DNA from: Saccharospirillum alexandrii
GTDB lineage: Bacteria > Pseudomonadota > Gammaproteobacteria > Pseudomonadales > Natronospirillaceae
DNA: 64,000 nt
Reading direction: 5' to 3'
Assembly: GCF_004000275.1 (NCBI RefSeq)
Contig: NZ_RCIP01000002.1
Location: 1,241,782 to 1,305,781, forward strand
The notes below the pieces were generated by a model, which was not told the origin of the DNA, made no database searches, and worked only from the letters and a program-made list of their open reading frames with translations. Position numbers and translations under genes: made by a program. Position 1 is the first letter of the stretch; each line of letters begins with the position of its first letter. Shown piece by piece: positions 38,053 to 46,798 of this stretch.

Positions 38053-39942
38053 TTAAAAGTACCAGTTGAAGTCCAGTGTGGCGCTGCTTTCCAGTGTCTG
38101 GCCCTGGGTTTTCGCCGCCAGCTGAAAGCGAACGGCGCGGTGGGTTGAGAGCACGCGGTTATAGGTTGCGGTCAGGGTGGCCGAGGGTTCTTCCGCCAAC
38201 ACATCATGGGCTATGCGCGCCTCGAGGCCGAAGCGATCGTGAGCGGCAACGTCGACCAGCCAGCCCGCGTGCAGCCCGGCCAATAGTTGCGGAGCGGTTG
38301 TGGCTTCGGCCGTCGCCAGCAGAAAGCCCAGGCTGTTGCTTCCCGTGCTTACCGCTCTTCCCAGGCCAATGTCGGCCCCGAACGGCAGGGCTTTTTCCTG
38401 CGGGCCCTGGCGCAACCAGCCCAAACGACCCGCCCAGGCCAGCGAGGGCGTCATGGCGTGATAGGGATTCAGCGAGCGAAAATCGACCAGGTCGAGCCGG
38501 TCGAGTGCCAGATCGGCCGCGTCGCCTTCGTCGACCGATAACCGCACTTCGGCTTGCAAGGCATTCACCTGAGCGTTCTCGAGAAAGCCTGCCTGCCGAT
38601 CGTAGTTGTCGTGGTAGGCCGGGCGAAACCGGAACCGGGCATGCACGGTGTTATCGGCCCCGTACCCCAGGCCAACGCCAGCACGGCGAACACCATGCCC
38701 TTGCATGGGTTCCGATGGCCAGGCCTCCGGAGGCGGCGTTAACTGACCAGCAGGTTGTTGCGCGCGCAAGCGCAACAGGCCATAGGATACCTCTGCCATG
38801 CCCGAGCTTTCTTTTTTGGCTTTAAAGCGCGAATACTCGTACGCCAGATCGACCACCAACCGCTGCTGCTTTGCAGGCAATTGTGCCAGTGCTTCCGTAT
38901 CGGCCGGGGCGACGGCGTCATCGACCAGGCGTTGCGCCAGTTCAACCTGTGCCTGTGCCAGTTCACCGGCCAGAAAATGAATGCGGCTAGCAATGGCAGG
39001 GCGGAACCGTGGCGCTTCGAGCAGGCCGGCACGCCCCAAAGTTCGCAGGGTATCGACGGGCACGGCATACACATCAAAGTCGTCGACCAGATCGTACTGG
39101 GGAAATGCCGCTTCCAATAAACTGAGCAACCGGTAGGAGCAGTTTTCCAGCAGGTAGGCGTAATTGATGTTGATGTCTTTTAAATCCCAGCCCGCCTTAA
39201 TAAAGGTTTCGGCCTGGGCCGGCGAGACGTTCATCGGATACTCCCAGATATCCCGGGATTCCAGTTCGTTGTAATTCTGCACCTGTCGATAATAGGGGTG
39301 GGAACGCACCGACCCCGGGTACAACCCGGTAAGCCCTTTAAACGCATAAACAAAGCCGTTTTCATTCGGCTGCACATCGGCGCCGTAGCTGACGGTTAAT
39401 GCCAGCAGAGCGTTGCGGGTTTCGCCCCCGCTGTGCCCGTCGATGCGCACAAAGGTGTGGCCAAACATGGACGCCGGGTTGTTCAGATAGGCGTTGGGGT
39501 AAACTAACGTCATGCCCGAGGGCGCCGACTGTTCAATAAACGCAGACAGAGCCGGGCACTCAACCTGCGGGAAAACAATGTCTTCGGGAAAATTTTCGAG
39601 CACCCATTCAAAGCGGCGCGGGTACCGGCACTGAGCAGCGTCATCGCCCAGTTCGGGCGTGTCGGTCATGAAGGCGCGCACGCTTGAAAACAGCTCCGCA
39701 ACCGGGTCGAACCGGCCGGCCGGGGCAAAGAAAAAGTCGGCATCTTCCACATCGCTGCGCGCACCGCCCGATATGTGCCGGTAATGCATGACCTTGTACC
39801 AGCCATCGTCATGGTACAAGCGGTTCTGTTCAACCCAATGGATCCAGCTGGTGTTAAATGAGGTACTGGTAGCGGTTGCAGCTGAACCAAGTAGCAGCAA
39901 CACCAGCGCACCACCGAGGGTGCGGGCAACTCCGGTTTTCAC
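38053..39942 (-). CDS. DUF4105 domain-containing exported protein
   Basis: This 629-residue protein has a signal peptide (LGGALVLLLLGSAATATS) and belongs to the DUF4105 family. The recognisable blocks are SGMTLVYPNAYLNNPASMFG, HTFVRIDG, ENCSYRLLSLLEAA, and a C-terminal half with alternating beta strands that looks like an outer-membrane barrel. It ends in LDFNWYF, an aromatic terminus suitable for barrel assembly. In many gammaproteobacteria DUF4105 sits next to DUF3015, as here (76 bases after it, same strand). Function is unknown; an envelope role is likely. Confidence 0.85.
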   Translation of the reverse strand: MKTGVARTLGGALVLLLLGSAATATSTSFNTSWIHWVEQNRLYHDDGWYKVMHYRHISGGARSDVEDADFFFAPAGRFDPVAELFSSVRAFMTDTPELGDDAAQCRYPRRFEWVLENFPEDIVFPQVECPALSAFIEQSAPSGMTLVYPNAYLNNPASMFGHTFVRIDGHSGGETRNALLALTVSYGADVQPNENGFVYAFKGLTGLYPGSVRSHPYYRQVQNYNELESRDIWEYPMNVSPAQAETFIKAGWDLKDININYAYLLENCSYRLLSLLEAAFPQYDLVDDFDVYAVPVDTLRTLGRAGLLEAPRFRPAIASRIHFLAGELAQAQVELAQRLVDDAVAPADTEALAQLPAKQQRLVVDLAYEYSRFKAKKESSGMAEVSYGLLRLRAQQPAGQLTPPPEAWPSEPMQGHGVRRAGVGLGYGADNTVHARFRFRPAYHDNYDRQAGFLENAQVNALQAEVRLSVDEGDAADLALDRLDLVDFRSLNPYHAMTPSLAWAGRLGWLRQGPQEKALPFGADIGLGRAVSTGSNSLGFLLATAEATTAPQLLAGLHAGWLVDVAAHDRFGLEARIAHDVLAEEPSATLTATYNRVLSTHRAVRFQLAAKTQGQTLESSATLDFNWYF

Positions 39943-39983
39943 GGTAAGAAAGCCTTGAATAACAAATACAGGGAAGGGGAAAC

Positions 39984-40004
39984 CGGGGAGCCGACGACTC
40001 CCCG
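39984..40004 (-). terminator. Hairpin downstream of the DUF3015 gene
   Basis: CGGGGAG and CTCCCCG form seven-base arms around a seven-base loop, 15 bases after the DUF3015 stop. The following minus-strand sequence has only short T runs, so termination may be partial and allow read-through to DUF4105. Confidence 0.45.
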
Positions 40005-40018
40005 TAACAACGCCGGGT

Positions 40019-40501
40019 TTAGGCGTTCAGTGCGTACACGGCCAGGTTCTGGTCTTCACGCAGCACCGCCATCAGTGAATCAACCGCGGTTTCGCGCGTT
40101 GTGTCTGCAGACGGGAAAATGCGAGTGAAGTTGGCTTGTGCGGCGGCAGAAAAGGCAGCGCGGTCGCTTGCCTGTACGTCGAGCAGGGTTGCCAGACCGT
40201 CCAGTGCTTCGCCTTCGCCACGCGCCATATCGACCGCTACCTGATCCAGGTTCGTGTCGAGATAGGCCGCAACCTGAGTGTATTCGATCGACTGGCTTGA
40301 ATCGCAACCCAGGGTGCCGGTAGACATACCGAAGGCCTGGTTGGAATAAATGCCGTTGGTGATGCTGGCCAGAACATGGTTAAAGGTTCCGGTTTTTTCC
40401 GCAAAAATCATCGACCCCAAACCACAACCCGGGCCACTTCCGGCCATGGCGGTGCCCGACAATGCAACGGTCAAACCAGCGGTAAGCAACAACTTTTTCA
40501 T
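40019..40501 (-). CDS. DUF3015 family periplasmic protein
   Basis: This 160-residue secreted protein has a signal peptide MKKLLLTAGLTVALSGTAMA. The mature part begins GSGPGCGLGSMIFAEKTGTF and contains TGTLGCDSSQSIEYTQVAAY, both typical of DUF3015, with two cysteines probably forming a disulfide. The ATG at 40501 has AAGGAG nine bases upstream; the frame extends 25 codons further but lacks a site. It is probably co-transcribed with the downstream DUF4105 gene. Function is unknown. Confidence 0.88.
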   Translation of the reverse strand: MKKLLLTAGLTVALSGTAMAGSGPGCGLGSMIFAEKTGTFNHVLASITNGIYSNQAFGMSTGTLGCDSSQSIEYTQVAAYLDTNLDQVAVDMARGEGEALDGLATLLDVQASDRAAFSAAAQANFTRIFPSADTTRETAVDSLMAVLREDQNLAVYALNA

Positions 40502-40742
40502 GGTACTTCTCCTTAACGAAATATCCTTAATAAAAGAAACTAACACCTCATTCCGAGGCGCGCGGAGTGTAACCAAGGCCTACTTTCGGGTCGCTTGCCG
40601 CCGCTGGCATTTGTGATCGAAATCATAAAAAAGACCGGCTTGGTTGCCCGACTGATTACAGAATAACCAGCCCGACTGACTGGACATCCATACAGTTGCT
40701 GACCATACTTTCCGTTCTGTTGTAATCACCCGACGCCACACC

Positions 40743-41795
40743 ATGCGAAAAATCCTCCACAGCGATGCCGATTGCTTCTACGCGGCCGTTGAAATGCGCG
40801 ATAACCCGGCATTGCGCGGCATCCCCATCGCCGTCGGGGGTGCGGTGGACCGGCGCGGGGTTATTGCAACCTGCAACTACGAGGCGCGCGCTTTTGGCGT
40901 TCGCTCGGCCATGTCGACCGCCATGGCGCTGAAAAAGTGCCCGCACCTGACCCTGGTGCGCGGCCGCATGGAGGTATACAAGGAGGTTTCCACCCAGATC
41001 TTCGATATCTACCGGCGCTATACCGATCTGATCGAGCCGTTATCACTCGACGAAGCCTATATGGATGTCAGCAACAGCCCGGCTTGCCAGGGCAGCGCCA
41101 CCCGCATGGCAGAGGCAATTCGGGAAGCGGTCCAAAAGGAGGTGGGGCTAACCGTATCGATCGGCGTGGCACCCAACAAATTTCTCGCCAAAATTGCCAG
41201 CGACTGGAACAAGCCGGACGGCCTGAAAGTCATTCTGCCCAATGAAATAGACGCCTTCGTGCTCGACTTGCCGGTCACCAAACTCCACGGTGTCGGGCAA
41301 CGCACCGCCGAGCGGCTGCACGCCCAGGGGCTTTACACCTGCGGCGATGTACGCCAGCAATCGCTGCGCACCCTGCTGGAACGCAACGGCAGCTTCGGGC
41401 AACGGCTGTGGGACCTCGCCCATGGGCGCGACGAGCGCAGTGTTAAGGTGACGCGTCAGCGAAAGTCGGTCAGTACCGAAAACACCTTCGCTCAGGACTT
41501 GCCCGACCTGGAGCATTGCCGCAACGCCCTGCCCGATCTGATCGACGACCTGGAGCGGCGCTTTGCGCGGCTGACCGGCTATCGCATTGAAGGGGCCGTG
41601 GTAAAGGTCAAGTTCAATGATTTTCAGCAAACCACGGCAGAACACAGCCATACCGCCCCGGATGCGTCTGTTTTCAACGCCCTGCTGGACGAAGCCTGGC
41701 ACCGGCGCAGCGCCCCGGTGCGCTTGCTGGGCGTAGGGTACCGGCTGAGCCAGGTGCCACACCAGGACGCTCCGGCACAATTGCCACTGTGGTAA
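40743..41795 (+). CDS. dinB: DNA polymerase IV (Y-family)
   Basis: DinB performs error-prone translesion synthesis. The 350-residue protein starts MRKILHSDADCFYAAVEMRD with the catalytic aspartate of motif I and steric-gate region. The second catalytic pair is in SLDEAYMDVS (about 100-109). SIGVAPNKFLAKIASDWNKPDGL is the thumb signature, and helix-hairpin-helix and little-finger regions follow. It ends ...PAQLPLW, probably the beta-clamp-binding peptide. It is divergent from DUF3015 with 241 bases between; I did not find an unambiguous LexA box there. Confidence 0.95.
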   Translation: MRKILHSDADCFYAAVEMRDNPALRGIPIAVGGAVDRRGVIATCNYEARAFGVRSAMSTAMALKKCPHLTLVRGRMEVYKEVSTQIFDIYRRYTDLIEPLSLDEAYMDVSNSPACQGSATRMAEAIREAVQKEVGLTVSIGVAPNKFLAKIASDWNKPDGLKVILPNEIDAFVLDLPVTKLHGVGQRTAERLHAQGLYTCGDVRQQSLRTLLERNGSFGQRLWDLAHGRDERSVKVTRQRKSVSTENTFAQDLPDLEHCRNALPDLIDDLERRFARLTGYRIEGAVVKVKFNDFQQTTAEHSHTAPDASVFNALLDEAWHRRSAPVRLLGVGYRLSQVPHQDAPAQLPLW

Positions 41796-41879
41796 CTTTT
41801 CAGGTAAAGAAACCCCGATCAAAGAACCCTCCGTATAGCTTGTGCTACCTTTCATAGACGCAGTCAACGTAGTCAGCCT

Positions 41880-42632
41880 ATGCCTATTGGGGTCTTACTG
41901 CACCGGACAACACTCGTTCGTAACGGCCTTTGGGCCTTGTTGCTGGTGTCGGGGTTACAATCAACGTGCCTTTCTGACACCAGGCCTCTCGTCGTATCCG
42001 CAATTCCCGGTAATGCTGTGAATCAGGTTGGTATGCCGTTGTTTACCGAGGTGTATGAACAACTGGGGCAGGCCGTCACTTTCGTCGGAATCCCGACGGC
42101 ACGCGAAAGCCGCATGATCGCCGCCGGAGATATCGATGCCGTCATGGCTCAGATAGACGGCCACCAGCAACGAAACCCCGATCTCATTCAAGTGCCGGTG
42201 CCGCTGACCCAGATATACATCACCGCCTTCGTAAAAGGCGAGCCAACAACCCGGGAAGCGTTACTGAACCGGGAAACCGTGCGGCTGGGCCGACTGCGCA
42301 GCCTGACTTTTGGTTTGACCTGGCCTGAAAACGTGCAGTGGGTTGAGGTCAACCAGACCCGACAACTGATTCAATTGTTGAACCAGGGCCGAATCGACGC
42401 CGCCATTTCCCCGGAATTGTCGGCCCAGTATTTCGTCATCGACATGGGTCTATCGGATATTCACCGGCTCAAAACACCCCTGGCCAGCATCAACGTTTAT
42501 CACTATATCCACCGCGACCACCAGCACTTACTCCCCGACCTCACCCGCATTCTACTGCAGATGGAGCAGGACGGTTCATTGCTCGCCCGCCACAATGCCT
42601 ACCGGCAGCAACTGGGTCTGCCCGCCCGATAG
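41880..42632 (+). CDS. Periplasmic solute-binding-like protein (SBP_bac_3 type)
   Basis: This 250-residue protein has an N-terminal hydrophobic export segment (GLWALLLVSGLQSTCLS) and a periplasmic-binding fold. Visible parts are LFTEVYEQLGQAVTFVGIPT, ARESRMIAAGDIDAVMAQID and IQLLNQGRIDAAISPE, all common to transporter substrate-binding-like family 3 domains. No ABC permease or ATPase genes are nearby, so it may be an orphan sensor-type binding protein. A Fur-box-like element and the TonB receptor lie downstream. Ligand is unknown. Confidence 0.75.
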   Translation: MPIGVLLHRTTLVRNGLWALLLVSGLQSTCLSDTRPLVVSAIPGNAVNQVGMPLFTEVYEQLGQAVTFVGIPTARESRMIAAGDIDAVMAQIDGHQQRNPDLIQVPVPLTQIYITAFVKGEPTTREALLNRETVRLGRLRSLTFGLTWPENVQWVEVNQTRQLIQLLNQGRIDAAISPELSAQYFVIDMGLSDIHRLKTPLASINVYHYIHRDHQHLLPDLTRILLQMEQDGSLLARHNAYRQQLGLPAR

Positions 42633-42691
42633 CCAGCCTCCAGACATACCTGAAACTCTGCGTCCCACTTCCGCTTCTCTTCATAATCACA

Positions 42692-42712
42692 TATGATAAT
42701 TGTTATTATTTA
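42692..42712 (+). promoter_or_regulatory. Candidate Fur box upstream of the TonB receptor
   Basis: The sequence TATGATAATTGTTATTATTTA is rich in the GATAAT/ATTATC-type hexamers recognised by Fur and lies about 80-100 bases before the receptor ATG in an AT-rich island. Iron repression is inferred from this match and the gene's identity. Confidence 0.6.
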
Positions 42713-42792
42713 GATTATTAAATGTAATCACACCTGCTCATCGCCTATCGCGTCTCTTGAACGCCAACCCTTTTTCCAAGGAATACACCAAC

Positions 42793-44955
42793 ATGCCACT
42801 ACACCCGAATCCAACACGGGTACGTTCACTTAGCATCGCCCTGATCGCAGTGCTACCGGCTTTTACCCCGGCCTGGGCTGAAGACAGCGTCACGCTGGAT
42901 ACGCTGGAAATCACCGACTCGGTTCCGGTTGAAGGTGACTTGCAAGCATTGCCTTATGCCGGCGGCCAGGTCGCACCGGGCGGACGCATCGGCGTTCTTG
43001 GCCAGCAAAAAGCCGAAGATGTACCGTTTCAGATTATTGGATTCACCGAGCAACTGATCAAAGACCAGCAAGCCAACACGCTCGCCGATGTGCTCCGCAA
43101 CGATGCCGCCGTGCAAACCGGTTTCGGTTATGGCAACTACGCCGAAACCTTCATGGTGCGGGGCTTTACGCTCTACGGCGACGACGTTGCCTATGGCGGC
43201 CTCTACGGCGTATTGCCACGGCAAATCATCGACACCAGCATGGCCAGCCGGGTTGAATTGTTCAAAGGGGCCAATGCCTTTACTCAGGGGGTTGCGCCGG
43301 GCGGCACCGGTGTTGGTGGTGCGGTTAACATTGAGCCCAAACAAGCGGACTACGAACCGACAACGGGCATAAGCCTGGGCTATCGATCCGCAAGCTATTT
43401 TGATGCCAGCGCCGATGTCGGTCGTCGCTTTGGCCGCCAACAACAATGGGGCAGCCGGCTGGTTTTAAACCACGGCCAGGGTGACACTGCCATCGACGCA
43501 GAACGCCGGGAGTCCACCGCCGCTACACTGGCGCTAGACTATGAAGGCAACCGGGCACGGGCTCTGGTCAACATCGGTTATCAGAACCAGGAGGTCGATG
43601 AGGGCCGGTCGGTGGTCTACATTGGCAGCGGCCTGACGGCCATTCCCGATGCGCCCGAAAATAGCGCTAACTACACCCCTTCCTGGGTGACGTCGACCAT
43701 GGAATCGCTGTTTGCCATGACCCGTGGTGAATACGACATAGGTGACGACTGGACGGTCTTCGCTGCCCTGGGCGGCAACCGGACCGATGAGTTCGGTGAA
43801 TACGCCTCACCGGAAGTCAGCAATACCGACGGTGACGCCACGGCTTCGCGGTTAACGGTCCCCTTCGAATCCAACACCTTGTCGGCTCTGGCTGGCATGC
43901 GCGGTCGTCTGATCACCGGTCCGGTCAGTCACCAGTTAAACCTCGCCGTTTCGGATCTATCGCGCAAGACCCGGTCGGCCTACACCATGTCTTCACCGGC
44001 TTTCGCGACCAACCTTTACGACCCGGCCGACCCGGCGTATCCGGCCACTGTTTTTGCCGGGGGCGACATGGACTCGCCCAAGGTAAACAGCCGAACGGAA
44101 AACGCCGGTGTTGCCGTTTCCGACACCCTTGGACTGATCAACGACCGTCTACTGGTGACGCTTGGCGCTCGCTACCAGAGCATTGATGTCACCAACTTCG
44201 ATTACGATGGCAACGAAAGCAACCGGTTCACCGAAGAGCAGGTGTCGCCCGCTTTCGGCGTGGTGTTCAAGCCCCGGCCAGCGGTATCGATGTTTGCCAA
44301 CCATATGGAAGCGCTGCAACCCGGTGCGGTTGCGCCTTTCAATGCCGGCAACGCAGGTGAAGTCACCGGAATCTTCACCAGCCGGCAAATAGAAGTGGGT
44401 ACCAAAGTGGATTTGGGCACCCTTGGTGGCAGCGTCAGCCTCTACCAGATCGACAAGCCGACGGCTTACATCGACCCGGACACCACCCTCTACGGCAACT
44501 ACGGCGAACAGCAGAACCGGGGCCTGGAGCTGAGCCTGTACGGTGAACCCACCCCTGCCGTGCGTCTGCTGGGCAGTGCCACCTGGGTCAGTGCCGAACT
44601 GCTGGACACCGCAGACCCGGCCGATAAAGGCAACCAGGCCGTCGGCGTACCTGCGTACCGCTATGTCGCCAGTGTCGAGTGGGATCTTCCGGTCGTAAAT
44701 GGCCTGACTGCGCGGGCCAATGTGCAACACAACGGGCCGCAATACGCCGACATCGCCAACACCCTCGAAGTGGATGCCTGGACGCAACTGGACCTGGGCG
44801 CTCGCTACCGCATGACACTGACCAACGTCGGCATCACCTGGCGCGCCGACATCGAAAACCTGACCGCTGAGCAGTACTGGGCGTCAGCGGCAGGCGGGTA
44901 TTTAACCCAGGGTCAGCCAAGAACAGCAGCCCTCTCAGTCGACCTGAGTTTCTAA
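42793..44955 (+). CDS. TonB-dependent siderophore receptor
   Basis: This 720-residue outer-membrane receptor for ferric chelates has a signal peptide ending ALIAVLPAFTPAWA, then DSVTLDTLEITDSVPVEG, the TonB-box region. The plug domain has DVPFQIIGFTEQLIKDQQAN and VELFKGANAFTQGVAPGG. The barrel ends with TAALSVDLSF, a terminal aromatic residue for outer-membrane assembly. The ATG at 42793 follows AAGGA. A Fur-box-like sequence precedes it. The downstream aldo/keto reductase and two membrane genes follow on the same strand with short gaps, forming an apparent operon. The ligand cannot be told from sequence. Confidence 0.92.
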   Translation: MPLHPNPTRVRSLSIALIAVLPAFTPAWAEDSVTLDTLEITDSVPVEGDLQALPYAGGQVAPGGRIGVLGQQKAEDVPFQIIGFTEQLIKDQQANTLADVLRNDAAVQTGFGYGNYAETFMVRGFTLYGDDVAYGGLYGVLPRQIIDTSMASRVELFKGANAFTQGVAPGGTGVGGAVNIEPKQADYEPTTGISLGYRSASYFDASADVGRRFGRQQQWGSRLVLNHGQGDTAIDAERRESTAATLALDYEGNRARALVNIGYQNQEVDEGRSVVYIGSGLTAIPDAPENSANYTPSWVTSTMESLFAMTRGEYDIGDDWTVFAALGGNRTDEFGEYASPEVSNTDGDATASRLTVPFESNTLSALAGMRGRLITGPVSHQLNLAVSDLSRKTRSAYTMSSPAFATNLYDPADPAYPATVFAGGDMDSPKVNSRTENAGVAVSDTLGLINDRLLVTLGARYQSIDVTNFDYDGNESNRFTEEQVSPAFGVVFKPRPAVSMFANHMEALQPGAVAPFNAGNAGEVTGIFTSRQIEVGTKVDLGTLGGSVSLYQIDKPTAYIDPDTTLYGNYGEQQNRGLELSLYGEPTPAVRLLGSATWVSAELLDTADPADKGNQAVGVPAYRYVASVEWDLPVVNGLTARANVQHNGPQYADIANTLEVDAWTQLDLGARYRMTLTNVGITWRADIENLTAEQYWASAAGGYLTQGQPRTAALSVDLSF

Positions 44956-44965
44956 TGACTCCCTC

Positions 44966-44988
44966 CCTCCCGGCCAGCCGCCGGGAGG
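44966..44988 (+). terminator. GC-rich hairpin after the TonB receptor
   Basis: CCTCCCGGC and GCCGGGAGG form nine-base arms with a five-base loop, 11 bases after the receptor stop. No T-run follows, so it may attenuate rather than end transcription into the aldo/keto reductase gene. Confidence 0.4.
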
Positions 44989-45069
44989 AGCTCGCATTCG
45001 CCAGGGCGCCACAGCACCTGAAGTTCTACTACCCTTACCCCTGCCATTGTTTAATCGCCGGGGTAAGCC

Positions 45070-46005
45070 GTGACCGACATAACACCGACTCTCACCCGCC
45101 GCCACCTGTTACAGCAAAGCCTGGCACTGGCCGGGGCATCGATGCTGCCGCTCGGTGGTTGGGCGGATGTTGCGCCCGCCGTGCGAAGCCGAGCCATTCC
45201 TTCCTCTGGCGAGGCCATGCCCATCGTTGGTCTGGGTACCTGGATCACCTTTAACGTCGGTAACGACACCACCTTGCTGAACGAGAGCGCCGCTGTAATG
45301 GCGGCATTCTTTGAAGCGGGCGGTCGCATGATCGATTCATCACCCATGTACGGCTCGTCTCAGAACACCCTGGGTTTCGGGCTCAACAAACTCGGCGAGT
45401 CGACGCCGGTTTTTTCGGCCGATAAAGTCTGGACATCCAACGCCAATAACGGCGCCAGCCAAATAGAAACCTCTGAACAACGCTGGGGCGTGCCGCGTTT
45501 CGATTTATTGCAAGTGCATAACCTGGTGAACTGGGAATCGCACCTGCGTTTGCTGCGACGGATGAAAGCCGCGGGCGAGGTCCGTTACATTGGCATTACC
45601 ACCTCGGAAAGCCGCCGTCATGCCGAATTTGAAAACGTCATGCATGGACAGCCGCTCGATTTTATTCAGGTTTCCTACAACATACTCAACCGCGATAGCG
45701 AAAACCGCATTCTGCCACTGGCAATGGACAAGGGCATTGCGGTCATCGCCAACCGCCCGTTTCAGCAAAGGCGGTTAATCCACCACTTGGAAGGCAAACC
45801 CCTGCCACCCTGGGCCCAGGAATTCGACGCCACAAGCTGGTCCCAGTTCCTGTTGAAATACGTGATATCCCACCCGGCCATCACCTGCGCCATACCGGCA
45901 ACCACCCGGGTCGATCACGTGCGGGAAAACATGGCCTGCGCCGCCGGGCCCCTGCCCGATGCCACACAGCGCGAGCGCATGGCCGCTTACGTGCGAGATC
46001 TGTAA
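45070..46005 (+). CDS. Tat-exported aldo/keto reductase
   Basis: This 311-residue aldo/keto reductase has a twin-arginine signal (LTRRHLLQQSLALAGASMLP), so the folded NADPH enzyme is probably exported to the periplasm. The fold is shown by MIDSSPMYGSSQNTLGFGLN (active-site tyrosine region), FDLLQVHNLVNWESHLRLL, YIGITTSESRR and IPATTRVDHVRENM. Periplasmic aldo/keto reductases are uncommon. Here the gene follows a siderophore receptor, suggesting a part in reductive iron release or chelate modification, though this is inference. Its stop shares one base with the next gene's start (TAATG). Confidence 0.88.
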   Translation: MTDITPTLTRRHLLQQSLALAGASMLPLGGWADVAPAVRSRAIPSSGEAMPIVGLGTWITFNVGNDTTLLNESAAVMAAFFEAGGRMIDSSPMYGSSQNTLGFGLNKLGESTPVFSADKVWTSNANNGASQIETSEQRWGVPRFDLLQVHNLVNWESHLRLLRRMKAAGEVRYIGITTSESRRHAEFENVMHGQPLDFIQVSYNILNRDSENRILPLAMDKGIAVIANRPFQQRRLIHHLEGKPLPPWAQEFDATSWSQFLLKYVISHPAITCAIPATTRVDHVRENMACAAGPLPDATQRERMAAYVRDL

Positions 46006-46709
46006 TGGACACTTGGCTCAGCTACCACCTGAGTGATTTTATGCTGTTCTCAGAACGGGTTTACTGGCGCCTGTTTGATCAGATTAATTCACTGGTCGGT
46101 GCGTTTCTGCCTGCGGTAATTGCACTGGGGTGTTTGCTGTTGGTGGGCGTCTGGTCGCGCCACCGGGCGGTTCAAATCGCGACGGCCCTGCTGCTCGCTG
46201 CGTTCTGGATCAGCAGTGCCTGTCTATTTCTGTGGCTTCATTACGCACCGGTGAACTGGGCAGCGCGGTACGCGGTACCGTTCTTTTTGCTGGAAGCGGG
46301 TTTGATCCTGCTGGTCGGTATTAACCCTCAATTGAATCGGCCTCTGACCCGGTGGGATGCAAGAGGGTCAGTGGGGTTTGTGATGTTGGTTTATGCCGTT
46401 ATTGCTCACCCCTTTACCAGCCTGATGTTTGGCCGCCCGCTGGGCAGTGCAGAGTTTGTCGGCCTGGCACCCGATGCAACGGCACTGGCCACTCTGGGGT
46501 ACGCGCTGATGGTTGCCAGCAACAAAGCCCTCTGGTTACTGCTGCCCATTTCTGTAATCGCTTTGGCCTTAAGCGGGTTAACACTGTATACCCTGGGCAC
46601 ACCGGAGGCCTGGGTTATTCCGATTGCACTTTTGGTTACCCTGGCAACGCTGTTTTCAACCAAACCCCTGGCCGACGCCACTAACACGGCACCACCCGCC
46701 CGCCCCTGA
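46005..46709 (+). CDS. DUF6064 family membrane protein
   Basis: This 234-residue polytopic membrane protein has about six or seven helices and family-like blocks LSDFMLFSERVYWRLFDQIN and LWLHYAPVNWAARYAVPFFL. It overlaps the aldo/keto reductase gene by one base, so the two are translationally coupled. No transport motif was recognised. Its place in the TonB-receptor operon is the main hint of its use. Confidence 0.75.
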   Translation: MDTWLSYHLSDFMLFSERVYWRLFDQINSLVGAFLPAVIALGCLLLVGVWSRHRAVQIATALLLAAFWISSACLFLWLHYAPVNWAARYAVPFFLLEAGLILLVGINPQLNRPLTRWDARGSVGFVMLVYAVIAHPFTSLMFGRPLGSAEFVGLAPDATALATLGYALMVASNKALWLLLPISVIALALSGLTLYTLGTPEAWVIPIALLVTLATLFSTKPLADATNTAPPARP

Positions 46710-46798
46710 AACGCTTTTCCGTGACTGACGGCGGTAACCCGCCCGTGGTTTTTCTGGCAAACTGCATGGCAACTTCCCAATTTGGCCGACCGCCCGCC

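Noticed and set aside
41148-41867. Minus-strand frame opposite dinB
   Set aside because: dinB is clearly coding on the plus strand; this frame has no family signature.
44955-45254. Frame overlapping the start of the aldo/keto reductase
   Set aside because: It lies in another phase over a Tat signal with good family support.
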